Part shown: in pieces, positions 1 through 7,322 of the stretch
How the letters are laid out: every line of letters begins with the position of its first letter
Position numbering within the stretch: position 1 is the stretch's first letter
NCBI GenBank assembly: GCA_002383285.1
Contig: DFXU01000058.1
Coordinates: 1,343 to 59,543, forward strand
Origin: Caryophanales bacterium UBA4100
GTDB lineage: Bacteria; Bacillota; Bacilli; Paenibacillales; UBA4045
Direction of reading: 5' to 3'
DNA: 58,201 bases
The notes under the pieces: model-generated
The model's input: only the letters and a program-made list of their open reading frames with translations
Databases searched by the model: none
Told to the model about the DNA's origin: nothing
Translations under genes and position numbers: made by a program

Positions 1-5
1 GTGGA

Positions 6-36
6 GACCCCTTAACTACAGAGTAATCAAGGGGTC
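6..36 (-). terminator. Intercistronic hairpin downstream of urtA
   Basis: Perfect 8-bp inverted repeat, GACCCCTT (6-13) and AAGGGGTC (29-36), with a 15-nt loop, lying 50 nt after the urtA stop in the direction of transcription. No T-run follows, so a classic Rho-independent terminator is unlikely. Hairpins at this place commonly protect the mRNA of an abundant binding protein or attenuate the downstream permease genes. The remaining urt genes would lie left of the window. Confidence 0.5.
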
Positions 37-85
37 GCTCTAGCGGGCAATCTAACCTACTTTCTCTAGTTGAGCAAGTTGGAGG

Positions 86-1363
86 CTATTGCTCAGCAAG
101 CGCTGCGCCCCAGGAATAACCTTCAAGATATGGATCTGGCTTTACAGGCTCACCCGAATTCCAAACCTCCTTGAACATTCCATCCGCTAGAACCTCACCA
201 ATACGAACCGTCTTATAGATGTGCTGGTTATCTCCATCAATGGTTACTTTGCCGCCCGGACCTGCAAATTCTAGTCCTTTGGCAGCCTCCTTCACTTTAT
301 CAACATCCGTGGATCCTGCTTTCTCAACCGCAGCAGCCCATAGATAAACCGCGATGTAACCTGCCTCCACCGGATCTGATGTAACACGATCCGCTGCAGT
401 GAATGCTTTGTATGCTTCCACAAACTTAGGATTCTCAGGTGTATCTGTCGTCTGGAAGTAGTTCCATGCCGCTAAGTGTCCTGCAAGCACATCCGTACCA
501 ATGCTTCGAATTTCCTCTTCCGCTACACTCACGGATAACACGATCATATCCTCAGCAGATATACCAGCATCCTGCATTTGCTTGAAGAATGCCACATTGC
601 TGTCACCGTTCAATGTATTGAAGATTACTTCTGGCTTTGCTTCCTTAATCTTGCTAATCACACTGCTGTATTCGGTATGTCCGAGTGGCGTGTACTCCTC
701 ACCAACTAATGTACCGCCTTCTTCCTTCAACTGCTCTTTAATAATTTTGTTCGCTGTACGCGGGAATACATAATCTGAGCCAAGTAAGAACATGCTCTTA
801 CCGTGGTTCTCCAATAAGTATGTGACCGCAGGTACGATCTGTTGGTTAGTTGTTGCGCCAGTATAGAATATATTAGGAGATTTCTCTAACCCTTCATATT
901 GAACGGGGTACCAGAGTAGACCATTCAACTCTTCGAATACAGGAAGCATCGCTTTACGACTAGATGATGTCCATCCTCCGAATACAGTTGCTACTTCATC
1001 CTGTTGGATGAGCTTTCGAGCCTTCTCTGCGAAGGTAGGCCAATCGGATGCGCCATCCTCTACAACCGCTTCTAGCTGCTTGCCTAGAACACCACCGGCT
1101 GCATTAATTTCTTGGATTGCCATCATTTCCGAATCCTTTACTGAAACCTCACTGATTGCCATTGTGCCGCTTAAGGAATGTAGGACGCCTACTTTAATCG
1201 TTTCGCCCGAAGTATCAGGTGTTGCTTCAGGTGTTGCCTCAGGTGCTGCTGACGCTGGCTCATTCTCACTATTAGCGCTGTTATTGTTGTTCGAGCACGC
1301 CGCCAATACCAAGCTGAACACTAGCATAACCATTAACAAACTTTTCAACATCGATTTCTCCAT
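86..1363 (-). CDS. urtA: Urea ABC transporter substrate-binding lipoprotein UrtA
   Basis: Extracytoplasmic receptor for urea uptake by a branched-chain-amino-acid-type (HAAT) ABC transporter. The protein has 425 residues from the ATG at 1363, which is preceded by a GGGAGAG ribosome site; a longer in-frame reading to 1420 lacks one. The N-terminus is a lipoprotein signal with lipobox LAAC (Cys23), then a low-complexity N/A/E/P linker. The periplasmic-binding fold starts near residue 55 with IKVGVLHSLSGTMAISE, and it contains GGWTSSSRKAMLPVFE and LLWYPVQYEG, typical of UrtA/FmdD receptors. Divergence from ureABC supports urea over short amides. urtBCDE are expected left of the window. Expression is probably repressed by GlnR under nitrogen excess through the box at 1474-1490. 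Confidence 0.93.
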   Translation of the reverse strand: MEKSMLKSLLMVMLVFSLVLAACSNNNNSANSENEPASAAPEATPEATPDTSGETIKVGVLHSLSGTMAISEVSVKDSEMMAIQEINAAGGVLGKQLEAVVEDGASDWPTFAEKARKLIQQDEVATVFGGWTSSSRKAMLPVFEELNGLLWYPVQYEGLEKSPNIFYTGATTNQQIVPAVTYLLENHGKSMFLLGSDYVFPRTANKIIKEQLKEEGGTLVGEEYTPLGHTEYSSVISKIKEAKPEVIFNTLNGDSNVAFFKQMQDAGISAEDMIVLSVSVAEEEIRSIGTDVLAGHLAAWNYFQTTDTPENPKFVEAYKAFTAADRVTSDPVEAGYIAVYLWAAAVEKAGSTDVDKVKEAAKGLEFAGPGGKVTIDGDNQHIYKTVRIGEVLADGMFKEVWNSGEPVKPDPYLEGYSWGAALAEQ

Positions 1364-1450
1364 ACTTCTCTCCCACTCCCTCAAAATATTGGTTTTCTCT
1401 GTGTATACACGAACATTCAAACGGCTATCCTCCGCATTGTTCGTATTTTC

Positions 1451-1479
1451 ATTATAAGAGGGCGAGAATTCGATGTCAA
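1451..1479 (-). promoter_or_regulatory. Sigma-A promoter of urtA
   Basis: On the minus strand, TTGACA (1479-1474), a 17-nt spacer and TATAAT (1456-1451): a perfect match to the vegetative consensus. The start of transcription would fall near 1444, giving a leader of about 80 nt. The -35 lies inside the GlnR/TnrA box at 1474-1490. Confidence 0.85.
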
Positions 1480-1490
1480 CATATATTACA
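1474..1490. promoter_or_regulatory. GlnR/TnrA operator, urtA side
   Basis: TGTCA-N7-TTACA fits the 17-bp GlnR/TnrA consensus TGTNA-N7-TNACA at every fixed position. It overlaps the -35 of the urtA promoter, centred near -38, an arrangement expected for repression. TnrA activation sites usually sit near -50. Which regulator acts in this organism is inference. Confidence 0.75.
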
Positions 1491-1579
1491 CGTAATTCCG
1501 AAAATATATATAGAATACGAAATATATGTGTAGATTCGATATCTGATGTAACATATCTCTTTAACTGGTATGAATTTTG

Positions 1580-1596
1580 TGTTATATATTATAACA
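1580..1596. promoter_or_regulatory. GlnR/TnrA operator, ureA side
   Basis: TGTTA-N7-TAACA fits the GlnR/TnrA consensus fully and is itself a near-perfect palindrome. It lies 30 nt before the ureA start, over the AT-rich stretch that must hold the ureA -10 (TATATT, 1585-1590, with a weak TTAACT at 1561). This suggests repression of urease genes when nitrogen is plentiful. Confidence 0.75.
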
Positions 1597-1625
1597 TCAA
1601 TTTCTTTTTCTAGGAGGCCTCCACA

Positions 1626-1931
1626 TTGCATTTCACAGAACGCGAGAAGGAAAAGCTCATGATTAGCTATGCAGCTGATCTAGCACGACGTCGAAGTCAG
1701 CGCGGCCTTAAGCTGAATTATCCAGAAGCGATGGCGATTCTCATCTCAGAGATCATGGAGGGAGCGCGCGACGGAAAGTCAGTAGCCGAATTGATGGAGT
1801 ATGGCGGGACTATCCTCTATCGAAGAGATTGCATGGAAGGTGTGCCTGAGATGATTGGTGAGGTACAGGTCGAAGCTACCTTCCCAGATGGCACCAAGCT
1901 CGTGACCGTACATGAGCCGATACGAGAATAA
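1626..1931 (+). CDS. ureA: Urease gamma subunit
   Basis: Smallest structural subunit of nickel urease, which hydrolyses urea to ammonia and carbamate in the cytoplasm. Its 101 residues match the usual ~100 of UreA. Typical sequences are MHFTEREKEKLMISYAADLA at the start, LKLNYPEAMAILISEIMEGA in the middle, and VQVEATFPDGTKLVTVHEPI at the end. The start is a TTG, chosen because AGGAGG (1612-1617) stands 8 nt before it. First gene of the ureABC-FGD cluster; ureB follows after 22 nt. The TTG start and the GlnR/TnrA box just upstream both suggest tight control. Confidence 0.96.
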   Translation: MHFTEREKEKLMISYAADLARRRSQRGLKLNYPEAMAILISEIMEGARDGKSVAELMEYGGTILYRRDCMEGVPEMIGEVQVEATFPDGTKLVTVHEPIRE

Positions 1932-1953
1932 TTGAGAGCGAGGCGATAATCTA

Positions 1954-2325
1954 ATGATTCCTGGCGAATACCGAATAACCCAAGGCGAGCTAATTATTAA
2001 TGAAGGTCGCTCTACTACGTCTATACTTGTTATCAATAAAGGGGATCGTCCAATACAGGTGGGATCACACTATCATTTTTACGAGGTTAATAAAGGCTTA
2101 GCGTTCAATCGTCTGGATAGCTTCGGCATGCGACTGAACATCCCCGCCGGCACCGCGGTTCGCTTCGAGCCTGGAGAGGAAAAGCCCGTCGAGCTTGTTT
2201 CCATCGGTGGACTGCGTCATGTATATGGCTTGAATGGTTTGACGAACGGCTCGGCGGAGCTCCCCGATGACACAAGCTCATTAGAGGAAAGGTTAGATCT
2301 ATGGAAGGAGGGTACACGACTGTGA
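1954..2325 (+). CDS. ureB: Urease beta subunit
   Basis: Second structural subunit of urease, 123 residues, within the normal range for a separate UreB. The family pattern is clear: MIPGEYRITQGELIINEGR at the N-terminus, then IQVGSHYHFYEVNKGLAFNR, then GTAVRFEPGEEKPVELVSIG. Separate ureA and ureB genes are the usual bacillar arrangement, unlike the fused form in Helicobacter. The ribosome site is weak (GAGGCG), so translation may depend on coupling to ureA. Its stop codon overlaps the GTG start of ureC (GTGA). Confidence 0.96.
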   Translation: MIPGEYRITQGELIINEGRSTTSILVINKGDRPIQVGSHYHFYEVNKGLAFNRLDSFGMRLNIPAGTAVRFEPGEEKPVELVSIGGLRHVYGLNGLTNGSAELPDDTSSLEERLDLWKEGTRL

Positions 2326-4043
2326 GGAAGATGTCTCGACACCAGTACTCCTCCATCTTCGGCCCAACAACGGGAGACGCCGTCAGGCTCGCTGACACCG
2401 AATTGTGGGCAACCATCGAACTGGATTACACCGTTTATGGAGATGAATGCAAATTCGGAGGCGGCAAGGTTATACGCGATGGTATGGGACAATCCGCTCG
2501 AGCCACACGCGCATCCGGCGTTCTTGACGTTGTTATCACGAATGCCATCATTATCGATCATTGGGGTATTGTCAAAGCCGATCTCGGTATTCGCGATGGA
2601 CGGATTGTCGGAATTGGCAAAGCCGGAAACCCGGATACGATGGACGGCGTCCATCCTGACCTCGTCATCGGCGCATCCACTGAAGTTATAGCAGGCGAAG
2701 GACGGATCGTGACTGCAGGAGGAATTGATTCTCATATTCACTTCATCTGTCCCCAGCAGATCGAAACTGCACTAGCTTCAGGAGTAACCACAATGATAGG
2801 TGGCGGTACGGGACCAGCAACTGGAACGAATGCAACAACAGTTTCCCCGGGGGCATGGAACATCCACCGTATGCTCGAGGCAGCAGAAGCGTTCCCGATG
2901 AATATTGGATTTCTTGGCAAAGGAAACTGCTCCTTCCCTGAACCTTTAATTGAGCAAATAGAAGCAGGCGCTATCGGCCTGAAGCTTCACGAGGATTGGG
3001 GCACAACACCAGCCGCTATCGACCAATGCCTCACGATTGCGGATCAATACGATGTACAGGTCGCGATTCATACTGATACATTGAATGAAGCCGGCTTCGT
3101 AGAGGATACATTGTCCGCGATCAACGGACGCACAATTCATACCTACCATACCGAAGGGGCAGGAGGCGGGCATGCTCCTGACATTATTAGGGCGGCTGCC
3201 GAGCCGAATGTTATCCCCTCTTCAACCAATCCGACTCGCCCATTCACCATTAATACGATTGAGGAGCATCTGGATATGCTGATGGTATGCCATCATCTCG
3301 ATAGCTCAATCCCCGAGGATGTCGCTTTCGCCGATTCGCGGATTAGACCTGAGACGATTGCTGCAGAGGATATTCTGCACGATCTGGGCGTGTTCAGTAT
3401 CATCAGCTCCGATTCTCAAGCGATGGGTCGTGTGGGCGAGGTGATCATGAGGACATGGCAAACTGCCGACAAGATGAAAAACCAACGCGGCGACCTACCC
3501 GAGGATGCACTAGATGGTGGCGGGGATAACTTCCGGATCAAACGTTATATAGCCAAATATACGATTAATCCCGCAATCACTCATGGGATCTCTCATCTAG
3601 TCGGCTCATTAGAAGCTGGCAAGTGGGCTGATCTCGTCATCTGGCACCCCGCCTTCTTCGGCATTAAGCCAGAGATCATTATGAAAGGCGGATTTATCGC
3701 CTATGCACAGATGGGTGATCCGAACGCCTCGATCCCTACACCTCAGCCAGTGTATGGTCGCCCGATGTTCGGAGCGTATGGGCGTGCCGTATACAGCACG
3801 TCTATGACCTTCGTCTCTCAGGCCGCCTTCGACCTGAAGGTTCACGAGCAGCTCGGCTTGAACAAGCGAGTCGAGCCTGTGAAGCATTGCCGAGACATCG
3901 GCAAGAAGGATATGGTCCATAACGATCAGACACCGAAGATCGAGGTTAACCCCGAAACCTACGAGGTATTCGTAGACGGTAAGCTCGCCACCTGCGAGCC
4001 AGCCACGAAGTTGCCAATGGCTCAGCGGTACTTTATGTTCTGA
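2322..4043 (+). CDS. ureC: Urease alpha (catalytic) subunit
   Basis: Catalytic subunit with the di-nickel site. The start is the GTG at 2322 rather than the upstream ATG at 2301, because AAGGAGGG (2305-2312) stands 9 nt before it; this gives 573 residues. The metal and active-site residues are all present, at a constant +4 offset from Klebsiella numbering: His138 and His140 (HIH), carbamylated Lys221 (GLKLHEDWG), His223, His250, His276, flap Cys323-His324 (MVCHHLD) and Asp364. The enzyme should be active if nickel is inserted. Translationally coupled to ureB by a 4-nt overlap. The accessory genes follow only after a 561-nt gap. Confidence 0.98.
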   Translation: MRKMSRHQYSSIFGPTTGDAVRLADTELWATIELDYTVYGDECKFGGGKVIRDGMGQSARATRASGVLDVVITNAIIIDHWGIVKADLGIRDGRIVGIGKAGNPDTMDGVHPDLVIGASTEVIAGEGRIVTAGGIDSHIHFICPQQIETALASGVTTMIGGGTGPATGTNATTVSPGAWNIHRMLEAAEAFPMNIGFLGKGNCSFPEPLIEQIEAGAIGLKLHEDWGTTPAAIDQCLTIADQYDVQVAIHTDTLNEAGFVEDTLSAINGRTIHTYHTEGAGGGHAPDIIRAAAEPNVIPSSTNPTRPFTINTIEEHLDMLMVCHHLDSSIPEDVAFADSRIRPETIAAEDILHDLGVFSIISSDSQAMGRVGEVIMRTWQTADKMKNQRGDLPEDALDGGGDNFRIKRYIAKYTINPAITHGISHLVGSLEAGKWADLVIWHPAFFGIKPEIIMKGGFIAYAQMGDPNASIPTPQPVYGRPMFGAYGRAVYSTSMTFVSQAAFDLKVHEQLGLNKRVEPVKHCRDIGKKDMVHNDQTPKIEVNPETYEVFVDGKLATCEPATKLPMAQRYFMF

Positions 4044-4081
4044 CGCGGAAGAATGCTGAATGATGGTGCTGGATGATGGTG

Positions 4082-4354
4082 GTACTGGTGGTGGTGACTG
4101 GTGGTGGACTGGGTGTAGGTGACTGGTGGAATGAACTGGTGCAGCGGACTGGGTGAAGGTGTACTGGTGGAATGAACTGCTGGTAGCGGACTGGGTGATC
4201 ATGACTGGTGGTAATGAACTGGCGGTAATGAACTGGTGGTAGCGAACCGGGTGATCATGACTGGTAATGGTGGACTGGGCGATGGTGACTGGTGGTAGCT
4301 GACTGGGTGATCATGACTGGAATGGTGGACTGGGTGAAGGTGACCGGTGATGGT
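4082..4354 (+). repeat. 14-bp minisatellite (about 20 degenerate copies)
   Basis: Tandem array of units near KGACTGGTGGTNNN, mostly 14 nt with some of 11-13 nt. Three subtypes recur in order: GGACTGGGTGATCA, TGACTGGTGGTAAT and GAACTGGTGGTAGC, forming a ~42-bp higher-order repeat. GGACTGGG-type units start near 4106, 4146, 4188, 4244, 4272, 4300 and 4327, which are spacings close to multiples of 14. Units contain TGA and TAA, so the array is not coding. The plus strand has many GG steps and almost no CC, so it may form R-loops or weak G-quadruplexes. Confidence 0.85.
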
Positions 4355-4449
4355 GCTGGATACTTAGAGTGGATTTGCGCAATAGTTAGCGTTAGAATGC
4401 CGCGAGAATGCTCACATTCGGTTTGAAGGTAACATCTGGAGAGTTTAAC

Positions 4450-4503
4450 GCTAGTTTCAGCGCTTTAACCATCTCTAGACAACACTATAGCGTTGAAACT
4501 AGC
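4450..4503. repeat. Long imperfect inverted repeat before ureF
   Basis: GCTAGTTTCAGCGCT (4450-4464) pairs with AGCGTTGAAACTAGC (4489-4503) over 15 bp with one G-U wobble and a 24-nt loop. It lies about 100 nt before ureF. No T-run follows. It could be an attenuator, an mRNA-processing hairpin or a copy of a dispersed repeat. Confidence 0.6.
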
Positions 4504-4604
4504 CCAGTAAAGCTGAATCGTCGATATTGCATGATTCAACGAAACTGCAATGCACAATAGCGCCAGTAGCTGCGCTAAACCCATGATGGGGAGGTACGTA
4601 AGAA

Positions 4605-5309
4605 ATGACTGCAGGTAACATATCTGGCTCGTCCCTACTCTCATATGTTCAGTTACTCGACTCCGCTCTCCCTATTGGCGGATTCTCCCACTCCTTCGGA
4701 TTGGAAACCTTCGTCCAGCAGAATAAAGTGACGAATATACAGGAGCTGGAGCAATATATTATTGGTCAAATTCATGCAAGCCTTGTTCGACTTGAAGGAC
4801 TTGCCGTCAAAGGTGTTTACCTAGCGATGGCGGAAGAGGATCTATGGCGTGTATGCCTCTTCGACAAAATTGTCCACGTTGGACGGACACCTAGAGAATC
4901 ACGTGAAGGACTTCAGAAGATGGGCAAAAGACTAATCAAGCTTGGCCACAGTCTCTATCCAGAAGTCGAATTATCGAAGCTGGAGCAAGGCATAACGGTA
5001 CACGGCGGATATGGAACCCTGCCTATTATTCATGCTTGGATCAGCTATAAGCTCGGTGTTCCGCAGGATGAAGCCGTTAAGGGATATCTATACACAAGCT
5101 TGACGACCATCGTCAACAGCGCTCTGCGTTTAATGTCACTCGGGCAAACCGATGGCCAGCTGCTTATACGCAGAATGCTTACTCTGATTGATCAGCAGTG
5201 GGATCTGGTGCGAGGTTTACCCGCCGAACAACTACATGCCTTCACACCTGCTCACGATATTCGCGCTATGCAGCACGAAACCTTATATTCGCGACTGTTT
5301 ATGTCATAA
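4605..5309 (+). CDS. ureF: Urease accessory protein UreF
   Basis: Part of the UreD-UreF-UreG complex that delivers nickel and carbon dioxide to apo-urease; UreF acts as gate or GTPase-activating partner of UreG. The protein has 234 residues, normal for the family. The start matches UreF: SLLSYVQLLDSALPIGGFSH, followed by GLETFVQ, and later GYLYTSLTTIVNSALRLMSLGQ. ATG start with GGGGAGG 11 nt upstream. It follows ureC after 561 nt of repeats and precedes ureG by 89 nt. Confidence 0.93.
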   Translation: MTAGNISGSSLLSYVQLLDSALPIGGFSHSFGLETFVQQNKVTNIQELEQYIIGQIHASLVRLEGLAVKGVYLAMAEEDLWRVCLFDKIVHVGRTPRESREGLQKMGKRLIKLGHSLYPEVELSKLEQGITVHGGYGTLPIIHAWISYKLGVPQDEAVKGYLYTSLTTIVNSALRLMSLGQTDGQLLIRRMLTLIDQQWDLVRGLPAEQLHAFTPAHDIRAMQHETLYSRLFMS

Positions 5310-5398
5310 TTTCAGCAATTCTACTGCTTGCGACTTTCGAACTGTCCTCAACAATCATTAGCATAATCACTCAAATCGTTACAGGAGGTAATCATAAT

Positions 5399-6127
5399 AT
5401 GTGCCAAGGAGCAAATCATTCACACGAGCAATGGAACACGCCGGCAATGGACCTCTCACGCCCGATACGGATTGGAATAGGAGGACCAGTGGGATCCGGC
5501 AAGACCGCATTAGTCGAGAAGCTAGCGAAGGCGATGCGAAATCATTACAGTCTTGGCGTTATTACTAATGATATATACACGAAAGAGGATGCCCAAATAT
5601 TAATACGCCAAGCCGCATTGGAGGAGGAGCGGATTATCGGTGTCGAAACCGGAGGATGCCCTCATACGGCTATTCGCGAGGATGCATCTATGAACTTCGA
5701 GGCGGTCGAGGAATTAGAAGCACGCTATGCCGACCTCGAGATCATCTTCATTGAGAGTGGTGGAGACAATCTAGCAGCGGCCTTCAGTCCTGAGCTCGTC
5801 GATCGGTTCATCTATATTATTGATGTTGCTCAAGGCGAGAAGATCCCTCGTAAGGGCGGGCCTGGGATTATGCGCTCCGACTTGCTCATTATTAATAAGA
5901 TCGATCTTGCTCCTTATGTTGGTGCAAGTCTTGAGGTCATGCGCTCCGACACGGAACGTATGCGCGGAGATCGACCGTATGTTATGTCCAATCTGATGAG
6001 CGGGGAAGGCTTGGATCAGATTCTTCATTGGCTCGAGCACCAAGTAGCGCATCTCGGGCATCATGACCATGACCATAAGGTAAGCACTCACAGCCATGAC
6101 CATAACCACAGCCGCACTCACGCCTAG
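5399..6127 (+). CDS. ureG: Urease accessory GTPase UreG with His-rich tail
   Basis: SIMIBI-class GTPase that carries nickel into urease. The start is the ATG at 5399, with AGGAGG 10 nt upstream, giving 242 residues; the open frame runs further 5' without support. P-loop GPVGSGKT (29-36), the nickel-binding CPH motif (GGCPHTAIRED), ESGGDN and the NKIDLAP guanine motif are all present. Two additions make it longer than the usual ~205-215 residues: an N-terminal stretch with Cys2, His7 and His9, and a C-terminal tail (218-242) with 10 His in 25 residues. With no ureE in the operon, this tail may take over nickel binding. It overlaps ureD by 32 nt. Confidence 0.95.
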   Translation: MCQGANHSHEQWNTPAMDLSRPIRIGIGGPVGSGKTALVEKLAKAMRNHYSLGVITNDIYTKEDAQILIRQAALEEERIIGVETGGCPHTAIREDASMNFEAVEELEARYADLEIIFIESGGDNLAAAFSPELVDRFIYIIDVAQGEKIPRKGGPGIMRSDLLIINKIDLAPYVGASLEVMRSDTERMRGDRPYVMSNLMSGEGLDQILHWLEHQVAHLGHHDHDHKVSTHSHDHNHSRTHA

Positions 6128-6947
6128 AAGGACTGTCCTCCGCGCGACAGCTCGACAGGTCGATAACCGAACGATACTAACAGAACGTTACCATGATGCA
6201 CCACTCAAAATAACAAAAACCTTCTATGAGGAGCAATCCGGTTGTCTTCAACTTTATATCATGGATGTTTCTCCTGGTCTTCTCGATGGTGACAGCTATG
6301 AATTAAACCTTCAGTTGCACGATAACACACACCTCATCGTAACAAATCAATCCTTCACCAAGATTCACCCTACCCCAAGAACTTCCGCCGGTATGATTCA
6401 CAACCTTCATATCGGCAAGGGGGCGGTTCTTGAATTTTTTCCCGAACCAACGATTCCTTATGCGGGTAGTCGATTCGAAGGACGGATAAAGGTTGAATTA
6501 GGAGAGGGCGCAACCCTACTATACGCAGACATTGTTACACCCGGCAGAATACATCGCGGCGAGCAATTCCAATACGATTCCTTCACAAGCCGCTTCGAGG
6601 TGTCTAGAGAGCAGCAGCTTCTAGCGTGGGACCACTTCCTGCTCAAGCCAGCTATTCATCACTACCGGGGGATTGGGGCCATGGAGGATTACACACACAT
6701 CGGAACCTTCTGGATTATTACTGACATTGCTTCCCATAACTTACTAGACCGCATCCGTAGCCTATTGTCCGCACCTCACGCTGAAGAATCCATCTTAGCC
6801 GGCGCTAGCCTAATCGCTTCAGGGCAGGGGATTGTGGTTCGAATGCTAGGCCGTAACGCCTGGCAGCTACAAGCGCTCGTCAAGCACATATGGGATGAAT
6901 GCCGCAGCCGCCTGCTCAATATGCCGTCTTGTCAATTGAGGAAGTGA
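6096..6947 (+). CDS. ureD: Urease accessory protein UreD
   Basis: Scaffold of the urease activation complex, binding apo-urease and providing a route for nickel from UreFG. 283 residues, normal length. Family features include a beta-rich core with DVSPGLLDGDSYELNLQLHD, then NQSFTKIHPTPRTSAG, FFPEPTIPYAGSRFEGRI and LLYADIVTPGRIHRGEQF. The only possible in-frame start is the ATG at 6096, which lies inside the His-rich tail codons of ureG and has just a weak AAGGT upstream; translation is probably coupled to ureG. A strong hairpin ends the operon four nt downstream. Confidence 0.9.
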   Translation: MTITTAALTPRRTVLRATARQVDNRTILTERYHDAPLKITKTFYEEQSGCLQLYIMDVSPGLLDGDSYELNLQLHDNTHLIVTNQSFTKIHPTPRTSAGMIHNLHIGKGAVLEFFPEPTIPYAGSRFEGRIKVELGEGATLLYADIVTPGRIHRGEQFQYDSFTSRFEVSREQQLLAWDHFLLKPAIHHYRGIGAMEDYTHIGTFWIITDIASHNLLDRIRSLLSAPHAEESILAGASLIASGQGIVVRMLGRNAWQLQALVKHIWDECRSRLLNMPSCQLRK

Positions 6948-6951
6948 TTGT

Positions 6952-6998
6952 AAGTAAACAAAGTCTATTCCATTGTCGGAATAGACTTTTGTTTACTT
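6952..6998. terminator. Terminator of the urease operon
   Basis: About 20-bp hairpin with arms AAGTAAACAAAGTCTATTCC (6952-6971) and its complement ending at 6998, with one inserted T and a 6-nt loop. It starts 5 nt after the ureD stop. The T-rich right arm could act as the U-tract. Confidence 0.75.
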
Positions 6999-7000
6999 AG

Positions 7001-7284
7001 TTATAAAATTAAAAGAGTATGCACTTAACTCAGTTGAAAGATGGATAGAGGAAACAATTTCCGTTAACCATCCTGTTCTATCTGGATTTTGTAGATAGCG
7101 GAAGAAATTTCCGTTAGGGGATAGATTCAGACCTATAATCAAGATATTATGAGTGCATAATGGAACTTTTTTCCGTTAAATGACCGATGTTTATACGTTC
7201 TATTAATTTAAAGGACTTTTTTTCCGTTAAGCCTGATTAGTGATTTCAACTCCTGAGTTAAGTGCATACTCATTAAAATTATAA
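7001..7284. mobile_element. MITE-like inverted-repeat element with four internal units
   Basis: Bounded by ~40-bp inverted repeats that start with TTATAA: left arm 7001-7039, right arm 7244-7284. They share GAGTATGCACTTAACTCA and GTTGAAA and differ by a 2-nt insertion and a few bases. Between them are four 13-nt mini-hairpins GGA[AC]NNNNTTTCC, each followed by GTTA, at 7050, 7100, 7162 and 7213, so units recur every ~50-60 nt. There is no open frame. It could be a non-autonomous mobile element or a structured dispersed intergenic repeat. No clear target duplication is visible. Confidence 0.65.
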
Positions 7285-7322
7285 GAGCCGTCAAATAATA
7301 ATTCGCGGAATACCCATGTTAC

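Larger units (their letters stand above)
4044..4604. other. Long ureC-ureF spacer lacking ureE
   Basis: No credible gene on either strand. The left half (4082-4354) is a ~14-bp minisatellite and the right half holds a long inverted repeat (4450-4503). Open frames here are short, low in complexity and full of TGA/TAA from the repeat itself. In many urease clusters this is the place of ureE, and nothing resembling UreE can be read. No clear terminator or second promoter is visible, so ureFGD may be read through from ureABC at reduced level. Confidence 0.7.

Noticed and set aside
3609..4202. 197-codon minus-strand open frame over the ureC end and repeats, rich in His, Ser and Pro
   Set aside because: It is antisense to a conserved part of ureC, and its His/Ser/Pro bias comes from the minisatellite. 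No ribosome site. Not a UreE remnant.
5198..5398. 67-codon N-terminal extension of ureG
   Set aside because: It overlaps ureF out of frame, matches nothing in UreG, and AGGAGG stands before the ATG at 5399.
7001..7284. CRISPR-like reading of the four repeated units
   Set aside because: Units are only ~17 nt, spacers vary (about 33-45 nt), flanking inverted repeats enclose the set, and no cas genes are present.
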